From Lentisphaeria bacterium (GTDB lineage Bacteria > Verrucomicrobiota > Lentisphaeria > Oligosphaerales > Oligosphaeraceae), in contig JAKSPB010000026.1 in NCBI GenBank assembly GCA_024405215.1, forward strand, positions 1 to 40,443: DNA of 40,443 bases, read 5' to 3'. Positions 33,189 through 40,443 of this stretch are shown here, piece after piece. The notes under the pieces are model-generated. The model had not been told where the DNA came from, did not search any database, and was given only the letters and a program-made list of their open reading frames with translations. The translations under genes and the position numbers were made by a program. Numbering within the stretch: the first letter of the stretch is position 1; every line of letters starts with the position of its first letter.

Positions 33189-36100
33189 GAGCACTGCGAA
33201 AGGTCATTTTTGTCAATAGCGCAAACATCCGCTATGCCGAGGTCTGCCTGGATGGCAATGTTCATTTTATTGGCACGCAAGGAGTCGGCAAGAGTACCCT
33301 TTTGCGCGCAATTCTCTTTTTCTACAATGCTGACAAACTGCATTTGGGGATTCCCAAGGAAATGAAGGGCTTTGATGAGTTCTATCTCCCGAATGCAAAT
33401 TCATATATTGTCTATGAGGTCGAACGCGAGGACGGACCATTTTCGGTTTTGGTTTACCGTTCGTCTGGGCGTGCCTGCTATCGTTTTGTGGCAAGCGCAT
33501 TTCAGCGAGAATGGCTGATTGACGAAACAGGCGAGGTCACGGCGGATATAAAGGTGATTCGGAGCCGTCTGGGGAACACAATGATATCCAAGATGGTTGA
33601 TCGTTATGACCAATATCGTGATATTATCTATGGATGTGAATCCGCAAAGGAGTTTCGGTGTTTCCAATTGATGGAGACACGCAATTATCAGAATATCTAT
33701 CGCTCCATCCATAATGTCTTCCTGAATTCACGCCTTGAGGCAAATTTCATCAAGGACATCATTATCCGTTCGCTCAACGATGAGGAAAGCGGAATCAACC
33801 TCGGGTTCTACCGTGGGCAAGTCACGAATTTCAAACAGGAATACGATGATGTCATTTGTTGGGACAGGAGGAATTCCAAAGGCGAATCAATCGTTGGGAA
33901 ACAAGCAGATCTAGTGATATCTGCCTATCATAATTTGCTTTATCTCAAGAACCAGATTGGAGAACTGTGCGGTGAATTGAAGTGCTCGGTCAGGATGGCC
34001 AGGGAACGATTGCCATTGGTCGAGGAAAAGATTGCCCGGATTGAAGCGGAACGGGAACGGCAGGAACGTTTGCAGGATGAACTGAAGGGAAAATATCGCG
34101 TTGAACGTAGCAGGCTGGATGGGGAATTGGGAGTGAAAAAGGACAAGCTCGCGCAATGTGCGCAAAAAAGGAAGGATTATGAGGCACAGCAAATTGATAA
34201 TGTGCTGGCGAGATGCAATCAAGAGAACGTGCGGAGATCCGAGTTGGAGGCGGCACGGACGCGTTATGATGAGCTGACTGCCAAGTATGAGGATGTCGCT
34301 TCAAAATACAAGTCGCTTGTGGAAAGTGAGAAAAATCGTCTTGCAGCATTGATTCAGGCGCAAAAACTGTCTATGGGTGAGATTCAAAAGGAGGCATTGA
34401 TTCAAAAGGAGAAACTGTTTGGTCATTATCATGTGCATTGCCGGGAGAATGAGGAGCTGTGGAATGACAAGTTGGATGGTGCACGTGAAGCACTTGAGGG
34501 TATACGGCAGGAGGAACGTGATTGCATAGGAGCAATCAATGACTTGAAGAATTTCAAGCCTTACGAGGCGGAAATTGCCGATTTTGACAAACAGCTCCGT
34601 GATTTTGAGGAAAGCCAGCGCATGGTGGCAAAAGAGATCACGTCTCTGGATGCAGAAGGCAAACGTCTGCAGGCCGAATATGAATTCCATATCGAGCAAT
34701 TGGAGACTGAGTGCAAGGCAAAGGTTCATGCCAAGCAAGTTGAAATTGAAAAGTTGAAGTGCGCAATTGCCGACATAGACAAGTTGCTGGCCAAGGTCAA
34801 TGGCTCGTTCTATGAATGGCTGGACGAAAATCTTGGTGGATGGGAGCAGACGATTGGCAAAGTCATTGATGAGCGCACTGTGCTTTACAACACAGGCTTG
34901 GCTCCTCAAAAGGCCTCCGTCGAAAATGCGTCATTCTATGGCGTTGATGTTGATCTCACGAAACTTCCGTTGACGATACGGCGTCCAGACGAGTTGAAGG
35001 CGCAGAGGACTGAATTGGACGGGCAAATCGGCGATGCGCAAAAGGCCATGGCCGCATTTGAGAGGGAGAGGGATGCTAATCTCGAAGACTTGAAACGGAA
35101 AAGTAGGCCGCAAATCAAGGAACTCCGCAATGCGAAAGCGTTAAAAGAGGCAGAGGCAGCGAAATTGCCCGGGCAAATCAAGATGGTCTGCGTCAAACGG
35201 CAGGAGCTGCTTGACAAGGCAGAGCAGATTGTAGCCGCCAGACGCCAGGAACTTTCTGCCCGCCAGCAGGAAATTGCGCATCGGAAGAATGCTGCTTCTG
35301 CGGATTTGGCCAGGGTGCAGGATGAAAAGAAACGCCATTTGAAGGAGCTGGAGAAGGGCTATGTTGCGGCGAAGGAAAGGATAGATGCCGAACTCTCCAG
35401 AAGTCAAAAAGCCTCCGAGGCGGAAATCAAGCGCCAGCAGGAAGCCTCCGAAACCGAGGTGCTGCGATTGCGCCAGCAGGAATTGGCTGAATTGGAAGGC
35501 CAAGGCGCGGACACGACGGCGGTGGCGCAATGCAAACAGCAGATTGCCGCGCTGGAAGGCGAATTGAACTTCATCGAACAGCACCGCAAGCTTGTTTACG
35601 CTTTCCAAAAGGATAAGGAGGAACTCTTTGATCGTGAAGAGGAATTCAAGAATGAAAAGAAGACGCTGGTTGCAGAAATCCAAAATCTGGATGAAAAATA
35701 TGAACAACGCCGGGTGAAGTATGAACAGCTTATTGGCGGGTTGAATGTCGAAGCCGATGAAGGCAGGCAGGAACTGCATCGCTTGCAGACTGGACTGGCG
35801 GAGGCAGAAAAATTCTGCCAAGATGACCGGATGTGCCCTGCGGGACTGCTGGATGCGCCGGAAAAACAGACGCTGGCCTTGCCGGACCAGGCCGTCAATG
35901 AACTGCGGAATAGAATTTTTGACCGCCAGGAACAGCAAAATGATTTCAAGCAAAAGGTAAATGTCTTCAAAGGGAATTTCAGTGCGAAGAACACTTTCAA
36001 TTTCAAAACGGTGCTGAATCTTGACGAGGATTACCTGGAATTTGCGGATAATTTGAATGAATTCGTTCAAAACAATATGATTGAGCAATACAGAAAACGC

Positions 36101-36829
36101 ATCAGTGAAAAGTATGCCGAAATCCTGGGGCGCGTTTCAAAGGAGATGGGGGACCTCACGAAGCATCGTTCGGATGTCGATACCGTCATCAATAATATCA
36201 ATCGCGATTTTGTGGATAAGAATTTTGTCGGAGTGATAAAGAGGATAGAGTTGCGGTCGGTCGAGACTTCCGACAAAATGGTGCAGCTGATGTTGCGAAT
36301 CAAGGATTTCAATGATGAAAACTCCTACGATATTGGTGAATTGTCGCTTTTCTCGACGGCGAATCGCAGTGAAGTCAACCAGAAGGCCGTGGAATATCTG
36401 CGGGATCTGATGAAGGTTCTGGACGACAATCCAGCCCGGCAATCCTTGAACCTCTCGGATTTGTTTCAATTGCAATTCCGCGTGGTGGAAAACGACAATG
36501 ATACCGGTTGGACGGATAAGTTGTCGCATGTCGGCAGCGAGGGAACGGATACATTGGTGAAAGCGATGGTGAATATCATGCTCATCAATGTCTTCAAGGA
36601 AAAGGTCGCGCAAAAGTTCGGTGACTTCAAAATCCATTGCATGATGGATGAAATTGGCAAACTCCATCCGCAGAATATCAAAGGCATCCTGAATTTTGCC
36701 AATGCCCGGAATATTCTGCTGGTGAATTCGTCGCCGACGACATATAATGTCTCTGATTATCGCTATACCTATTTGCTTGGCAAGGAAGGCACGAAGACAC
36801 AGGTGCGGCCATTGATTGTGAAGAAATGA
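33185..36829 (+). CDS. jetC: Wadjet SMC-like ATPase JetC
   Basis: This 1214-residue protein has the SMC/MukB-like layout. A Walker A motif, GTQGVGKST, is at residues 30-38, long coiled coils cover about 250-1000 with an apparent hinge-like interruption around 550-640, and the C-terminal head has GSEGTDTL (1117-1124, ABC signature) and MMDEIG (1153 on, Walker B with D1155-E1156). JetC hydrolyses ATP to extrude DNA loops; in Wadjet this senses small circular DNA, which JetD then cuts. It overlaps jetB and jetD by 4 bases each. Codon use is AT-richer than the flanking metabolic genes, suggesting transfer. Confidence 0.9.
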   Translation: MRALRKVIFVNSANIRYAEVCLDGNVHFIGTQGVGKSTLLRAILFFYNADKLHLGIPKEMKGFDEFYLPNANSYIVYEVEREDGPFSVLVYRSSGRACYRFVASAFQREWLIDETGEVTADIKVIRSRLGNTMISKMVDRYDQYRDIIYGCESAKEFRCFQLMETRNYQNIYRSIHNVFLNSRLEANFIKDIIIRSLNDEESGINLGFYRGQVTNFKQEYDDVICWDRRNSKGESIVGKQADLVISAYHNLLYLKNQIGELCGELKCSVRMARERLPLVEEKIARIEAERERQERLQDELKGKYRVERSRLDGELGVKKDKLAQCAQKRKDYEAQQIDNVLARCNQENVRRSELEAARTRYDELTAKYEDVASKYKSLVESEKNRLAALIQAQKLSMGEIQKEALIQKEKLFGHYHVHCRENEELWNDKLDGAREALEGIRQEERDCIGAINDLKNFKPYEAEIADFDKQLRDFEESQRMVAKEITSLDAEGKRLQAEYEFHIEQLETECKAKVHAKQVEIEKLKCAIADIDKLLAKVNGSFYEWLDENLGGWEQTIGKVIDERTVLYNTGLAPQKASVENASFYGVDVDLTKLPLTIRRPDELKAQRTELDGQIGDAQKAMAAFERERDANLEDLKRKSRPQIKELRNAKALKEAEAAKLPGQIKMVCVKRQELLDKAEQIVAARRQELSARQQEIAHRKNAASADLARVQDEKKRHLKELEKGYVAAKERIDAELSRSQKASEAEIKRQQEASETEVLRLRQQELAELEGQGADTTAVAQCKQQIAALEGELNFIEQHRKLVYAFQKDKEELFDREEEFKNEKKTLVAEIQNLDEKYEQRRVKYEQLIGGLNVEADEGRQELHRLQTGLAEAEKFCQDDRMCPAGLLDAPEKQTLALPDQAVNELRNRIFDRQEQQNDFKQKVNVFKGNFSAKNTFNFKTVLNLDEDYLEFADNLNEFVQNNMIEQYRKRISEKYAEILGRVSKEMGDLTKHRSDVDTVINNINRDFVDKNFVGVIKRIELRSVETSDKMVQLMLRIKDFNDENSYDIGELSLFSTANRSEVNQKAVEYLRDLMKVLDDNPARQSLNLSDLFQLQFRVVENDNDTGWTDKLSHVGSEGTDTLVKAMVNIMLINVFKEKVAQKFGDFKIHCMMDEIGKLHPQNIKGILNFANARNILLVNSSPTTYNVSDYRYTYLLGKEGTKTQVRPLIVKK

Positions 36830-37710
36830 AAATCACAGAAGCATTAATTGACAAGTTGATTGGGTTGCGGGATGGCGGCAGGGTGCCGGCGAGTGCCCTG
36901 TCTGGTGCATGGGTGCAGGAGTTGTTGTCGGACGGCGTGCTTGTCAGCAGTTCGCATGGAAGTCGCTCGACATTGACTGTCAGCGATAGAAAAGTCTTCT
37001 TGCAATATCTGGCCGGAATGGATGAGCGGCTTGGGAATTTGGAGAAGGCAAAGTGCTATTGCGCGAATGACGGGGAGGCGTCGTCCTTGGCGCTTCGCGC
37101 GGAGCAGGCTGCGGATACTGGAAACTCCAAGTTGAAGTTGTCGAGGTCTTTTCCGGGCTTCCTGGTCAATTCCTACGAGGTGATTCCGGCTCGGCTAGGG
37201 GGACACGAGCTTTTGATTTCACCTCAGGAAGGGACTGGGGTGTTCGTTTTCAACTGGAATCAATTTGAGATCCCGACCGATGTCACTGTTGTCGGAATTG
37301 AAAATCCTGAGAATTTCAGGTTTGTGCGACTCCAGAAGAAGCTCTTCGAGGAACGTTTACCTGGCAAAAAGCTGCTGTTTGTCTCACGCTATCCTCAATC
37401 TACCGATTTGCGCAAATGGCTGATGGACATTCCCAATGAATATGTTCATTTCGGCGATTTCGATTTGGCGGGGATAAAAATCTTCCTGACGGAATTCCAA
37501 AAATACCTGGGGGACCGGGCGAAATTTCTTATTCCAGACGATATTGAGGAGCGGCTTAAAATCGGCTCGGCAGAAAGGTATCTGGATAATTCCTATGAAA
37601 ACAGGCATCTGAATTCCGGCATACCGGAGGTGCAGCGACTGATAGAACTCATTCGCAAATACAAAAGGTGCTATGACCAGGAAGGTTATATAGCTAAAAT
37701 AACAATGTAA
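36826..37710 (+). CDS. jetD: Wadjet Toprim nuclease subunit JetD
   Basis: The 294-residue protein ends in a Toprim-type nuclease fold. VGIENPEN gives the acidic strand end (E159, E162), and HFGDFDLAGIKIF supplies the DxD pair D211 and D213. This is the pattern of JetD, which cuts the extruded DNA. The N-terminal part (about 1-75) looks like a winged helix. The protein is shorter than many JetD homologues. Start ATGA overlap with jetC at 36826-36829. Presence of this nuclease separates the locus from MukBEF/MksBEF condensins without a nuclease. Confidence 0.87.
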   Translation: MKITEALIDKLIGLRDGGRVPASALSGAWVQELLSDGVLVSSSHGSRSTLTVSDRKVFLQYLAGMDERLGNLEKAKCYCANDGEASSLALRAEQAADTGNSKLKLSRSFPGFLVNSYEVIPARLGGHELLISPQEGTGVFVFNWNQFEIPTDVTVVGIENPENFRFVRLQKKLFEERLPGKKLLFVSRYPQSTDLRKWLMDIPNEYVHFGDFDLAGIKIFLTEFQKYLGDRAKFLIPDDIEERLKIGSAERYLDNSYENRHLNSGIPEVQRLIELIRKYKRCYDQEGYIAKITM

Positions 37711-37735
37711 TTGTAAAAGCCTTGGACATAAATAG

Positions 37736-38443
37736 ATTTCTGCTACGGAAAAGTTAAAAGGAAAAATTGTATATTGGAATGCTGAGAAGGCTTTTGGCTT
37801 TATACAGGTTGGCAAACGCAAGCGATATTTTGCCCATATCACGGGATTTATGCGACAGGCAAATCCCCCTGAAGTAGGGCAGGAATGCGAATTCTTTCCC
37901 GATGTCGACCGTGAAGGACGTCCATGCGCAATATCAATAAAGAGAATTGACGAACTGGTAGTGGCTCGGCCAATTGAAAAGTTCCAACGGCATGCGTCTG
38001 CACCTGTCCCAAAGCCTCGGCAAAGCGCTGTTGCCGTTCATGAAAACAAACATCGTGACTTTGGAATGATTGATAGAATCTATGATCTGATTGCATATTT
38101 GATTGTTTCGGGATGCATAGCCACGCTGCTTTGGGTTTGCCTGTCAGGCTATGTCCACCGCTACATGGGTTATTATTATATTGTCATGAATATTTTTGCT
38201 GCAATTGGATACATTGTTGATAAAACATCCGCGATGAAAGGACGATGGCGAGTGAAAGAAAGCACGTTGCACGGATTTGAAGTCCTTGGCGGGTGGCCGA
38301 TTGCTTTGTTTTTGCAGCGATTGCTGCACCATAAAAGTCACAAGGCAGGTTATCAATTTGTTTTTTGGGTGTGCGTTTTGCTTCACTGCCTTCTTTTTTT
38401 CATCGTCAAGAAGCTTGACTTGACATTCAGTGCTGTGTATTAA
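37736..38443 (+). CDS. cold-shock-domain / DUF1294 membrane fusion protein, start codon unclear
   Basis: The frame encodes a cold-shock domain from GKIVYWNAEKAFGFIQVG through YFAHITGF and ISIKRID, followed by a DUF1294 membrane part with three or four hydrophobic segments (YDLIAYLIVSGCIATLLWVC, KGRWRVKESTLHGFEVLGGWP). This fusion is a known architecture. The first in-frame ATG is at 37850, inside the domain after the RNP1-like FGFI, so translation from it would lose half the fold. After the in-frame stop (37733-37735) the only candidates upstream are ATT at 37736 or a TTA at 37754, where related proteins have Met. I give 37736 as the outer limit. It may be non-canonically started or damaged. 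It follows the Wadjet operon by 25 bases. Confidence 0.65.
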   Translation: MSATEKLKGKIVYWNAEKAFGFIQVGKRKRYFAHITGFMRQANPPEVGQECEFFPDVDREGRPCAISIKRIDELVVARPIEKFQRHASAPVPKPRQSAVAVHENKHRDFGMIDRIYDLIAYLIVSGCIATLLWVCLSGYVHRYMGYYYIVMNIFAAIGYIVDKTSAMKGRWRVKESTLHGFEVLGGWPIALFLQRLLHHKSHKAGYQFVFWVCVLLHCLLFFIVKKLDLTFSAVY

Positions 38444-38458
38444 TCCGTAACTTTCATT

Positions 38459-39236
38459 TTAGGGTGTCCTGAAGTTTTCAGGATCCTCCATTTCCATTTT
38501 CAGATCCTTGCATAGCTTCAGCGTCTGCTTCGTAATCTTTGTCAGCTTCCAGCATCCATCAATTTTGTTTGCCCTGACGTGTTTCAGGAACTGCATCGTG
38601 TCCTCAAAGGAATATTTTGCGGTCAGTTCCTTGTCAGCGATGACTTGCAGGACCTTGTACAGCATCTGCATAGCCAGGTGGTTGACGAAGAGCCAGGCCT
38701 CGAAAGTATATTGGTCCCTCATGTAACTTGCTGATGCTTCAAGAGTGTTGTCATAGCACTTGAACACCTGTGCGATATCCTGGCGCGTCTTGTACAGGTA
38801 ATATGCCTGCGCGCAGTTCAGCTCCTTCCTGTTCGTCTTCAGGATGAATGTCCCGTTCGCGATATGTTCCTGCAGTGCGCTGGCCACGTCCCCAGGCAGA
38901 AGGTGGTCGTACTGCTCCTGGGCAAGCCGGCCCTTTCCGTGCCTTCTCCGCCTGTCTTCTCGCTCGCGTTTCAGCAGGTTCGTGGCGTTTGCCTTTTCAT
39001 GTCTTCCAATGAAATCGACGGCTTCGTCATTGGCAAGACTCATGTCATAGTAGAGGAATGCATTCCCAATGTTCCCCGGATATTCGCTACAGTATCCGAA
39101 GGCCTCTCGAACTTCTCTATCCAGAATTGAATGGTTGTGGTATAATTTTTCCAAGCTTCTGCCGAATAGTTTTACGCACGATGGTTCTAGTAGTCTGCAA
39201 AGTTTTTCTTTGCAGACTACTAATCTCGGAAGGCAT
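38459..39236 (-). pseudogene. C-terminal fragment of an IS4/IS1634-like transposase
   Basis: The reading frame (open from 39236, called from a TTG at 39154) encodes YLYKTRQDIAQVFKCYDN, which resembles the Y-x2-R-x3-(E/D)-x6-K region of IS4/IS1634 transposases, and a helical C-terminus. The N-terminal part with the first catalytic Asp residues is absent, so this is a decayed copy. No flanking target duplication or terminal inverted repeat is obvious. It marks the right edge of the Wadjet island. Confidence 0.65.
39189..39221. terminator. perfect 14-bp hairpin with T5 loop
   Basis: AGTAGTCTGCAAAG (39189-39202) and CTTTGCAGACTACT (39208-39221) are exact reverse complements around TTTTT. There is no T-tract after it, so termination is uncertain; it lies in the transposase remnant's frame. 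Confidence 0.4.
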
Positions 39237-39299
39237 TATGCCTGAATAAGTTGAAACTCAGTTGCGTGATTCTGCGACAACTTGAAATGCTACGTATCG

Positions 39300-40442
39300 C
39301 TATTTCAATCGTTTGTCTGCGTAATCCAGCAGGGCGTTCCAGTTTTCGGGAGTGCAGTTGTGTTCGCCACGCCGCAGATAATATCCTATTTCACCGAAAT
39401 TCGCGGTGCCTGGCGCAGGGAATTCATCTATCTCAAGACCCTTCATTCCAAATAGCTTATAGAATTCCGAAGCGGCTTTTGCCGACAGGAATTCGCCCTT
39501 TGGATCCGCCCAGCAGTCATTTGTCGCGCTCGTGACATACGCCAGGCGCGGCGCGATGCAACCTATGAGTTGGTGCTGATCAATTGGAATTGTCGCATCT
39601 TTTTTTCCGATGAATGCGTCGAACGCAGGCATTACCCAATGCTCGTTCCAGAGTTTGATCCATGAGAAATCCTCTCCATAATAGCGATGCGAGAGTTTAG
39701 CACCGCATGTGCCTGAGCAGTCCGATATCGTCAAAGCTATGCGCATGTCGTTTGCGCCTGCCCAAAGAGCGGTTTTGCCAAGACGGGACAGACCATGCAC
39801 CGCAATCTTGTGACTGTCGATTTCAGGCTGCGTTTCCAGCGCATCTATGCAACGCGAAATGCCCCACGCCCATGCGCTGATTGCCGCCGAAGGCCGTTCA
39901 GGAGATTTCCAGACATTCTCGTCGAAATACATTCTCAGAATGCTGTCCTGAAAACCATGCGGATGATCTGGATGCAGTTCCCAATAGCACATCGTCGCAA
40001 CCGCATAGCCGCGTTTCAGGCATGCTTCGAAGCAGAAACGTCCATCGTGTTCGCCGCGTGCCTCGACAGGCGAGTCCGACCGGTCCGACCGGTCCGACGA
40101 GTCCGACAGGTCCGACAGGTCCGACAGGTCCGACGAGTCCGACCAGTCCGACAGGTCCGACGGGTCCGACGAGTCCGACCAGTCCGACAGGTCCGACAGG
40201 TCCGACGGGTCCGACGGGTCCGACAGGTCCGACGGGTCCGACGGGTCCGACAGGTCCGACGGGTCCGACGAGTCCGACGAGTCCGACAGGTCCGACATGT
40301 CCGACAGGTCCGACATGTCCGACGAGTCCGACAGGTCCGACGAGTCCGACAGGTCCGACCGGTCCGACCGGTCCGACCAGTCCGACGAGTCCGACAGGTC
40401 CGACAGGTCCGACGGGTCCGACGGGTCCGACGGGTCCGACAG
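39300..40442 (-). CDS. CE15 glucuronoyl methylesterase-like protein, N-terminal part replaced by a Ser-Asp repeat (partial)
   Basis: The recognisable part (from about 40062 to 39300) matches CE15 esterases: [19 protein letters not shown], and the nucleophile block VHGLSRLGK (Ser codon 39786-39788). [21 protein letters not shown] and [18 protein letters not shown], with the catalytic His, follow. The enzymes cleave ester links between glucuronic acid and lignin. Typical members have 130-180 more residues before RGYAVAT; here that region is a 9-bp repeat read as Ser-Asp-X, open to the window end. The ATG at 40316 lies inside the repeat and is unlikely to be the true start. No signal peptide is seen. 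It could be interrupted, or have an expanded linker. Confidence 0.7.
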   Translation of the reverse strand: MSDPSDPSDPSDLSDLSDSSDWSDRSDRSDLSDSSDLSDSSDMSDLSDMSDLSDSSDSSDPSDLSDPSDPSDLSDPSDPSDLSDLSDWSDSSDPSDLSDWSDSSDLSDLSDLSDSSDRSDRSDSPVEARGEHDGRFCFEACLKRGYAVATMCYWELHPDHPHGFQDSILRMYFDENVWKSPERPSAAISAWAWGISRCIDALETQPEIDSHKIAVHGLSRLGKTALWAGANDMRIALTISDCSGTCGAKLSHRYYGEDFSWIKLWNEHWVMPAFDAFIGKKDATIPIDQHQLIGCIAPRLAYVTSATNDCWADPKGEFLSAKAASEFYKLFGMKGLEIDEFPAPGTANFGEIGYYLRRGEHNCTPENWNALLDYADKRLK

Positions 40443-40443
40443 G
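40074..40443. repeat. 9-bp tandem array, core GTCCGAC
   Basis: About 41 units of nine bases run to the window end. GTCCGAC is invariant; only the last two bases vary (AG, GG, GA, CA, CG, AT). The core is a short palindrome, GTC-C-GAC. On the minus strand it is read as Ser-Asp-X in frame with the CE15 gene; on the plus strand one frame reads Pro-Thr-Gly/Ser. The array continues past the window. Confidence 0.95.

Noticed and set aside
31445-37710. MukBEF/MksBEF chromosome condensin instead of Wadjet
   Set aside because: The fourth gene carries a Toprim nuclease DxD motif and overlaps the SMC gene, as jetD does.
40074-40443. 9-bp array as CRISPR or as a collagen-like plus-strand gene
   Set aside because: There are no spacers. 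The Pro-Thr-Gly/Ser reading has no start codon, leader or flanking coding sequence in the window, whereas the minus frame joins real CE15 sequence.

Overview
The window looks like a piece of a Gram-negative bacterial chromosome. lpxK implies a lipid A outer membrane, and an O-antigen-ligase-like protein and two nucleotide-sugar enzymes imply a surface polysaccharide. The carbohydrate enzymes (a GH20-like protein, a sialate O-acetylesterase and a CE15 glucuronoyl esterase), the ferredoxin-tailed aldo/keto reductase and the oxygen-sensitive class I fumarase suggest an anaerobic, glycan-degrading gut or rumen bacterium. A Lentisphaerota/Verrucomicrobiota-type (PVC) host is my best guess; this is inference from gene content, because no rRNA or other phylogenetic marker is present. 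The GC-rich metabolic genes contrast visibly with AT-richer islands: the 24.6-27.4 kb gene and the Wadjet operon.

Layout. 206-7413 (minus strand): a tightly packed eight-gene operon, transcribed as UDP-glucuronate decarboxylase-type SDR, TIM-barrel isomerase/epimerase, proC, a second SDR epimerase, a RicT/PSP1 protein, an O-antigen-ligase/TPR membrane protein, gmk and an ArfB-type ribosome-rescue factor. Several pairs overlap as ATGA or TGATG. 7554-16173 (plus): CYTH phosphatase/cyclase-like protein, GH20-like protein, ruvC, class 1B pyrD, asnA, and a large coiled-coil protein ending in a NYN ribonuclease domain. 16575-20865 (minus): a membrane-anchored protein of unknown function, lpxK and hisC. 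21082-23475 (plus): thiD, an HNH endonuclease, a fumarase alpha-type subunit and a DUF486 membrane protein.

23763-27381 holds the most unusual locus. A small acidic protein with the layout of a CesT-type type III secretion chaperone is followed by an AT-rich 932-residue protein. The middle of that protein carries the two signature blocks of the microbial poly(ADP-ribose) glycohydrolase (PARG/macrodomain) fold. I read this as a candidate secretion chaperone-effector pair acting on ADP-ribose. The large gene is bracketed by two copies of a long palindromic repeat, and a third copy lies at 8.2 kb; the arms differ between copies but stay self-complementary.

27800-31357 holds a ferredoxin-type aldo/keto reductase (minus) and a secreted sialate O-acetylesterase (plus). 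31445-37710 is a complete four-gene Wadjet (jetABCD) anti-plasmid SMC system with overlapping genes. It is followed by a cold-shock-domain/DUF1294 membrane fusion that lacks an obvious start codon, a transposase remnant, and a CE15 esterase frame that runs directly into a 9-bp tandem array reaching the window end.

Intergenic regions are rich in structured repeats: the long palindromes, a multi-hairpin repeat with conserved loop and swapped stems, a hairpin repeat with a fixed core, a likely 161-bp insertion with a 12-bp target duplication, and the 9-bp array. I saw no rRNA, tRNA or CRISPR array. I worked by eye; homology calls rest on motifs and gene order and were not searched.
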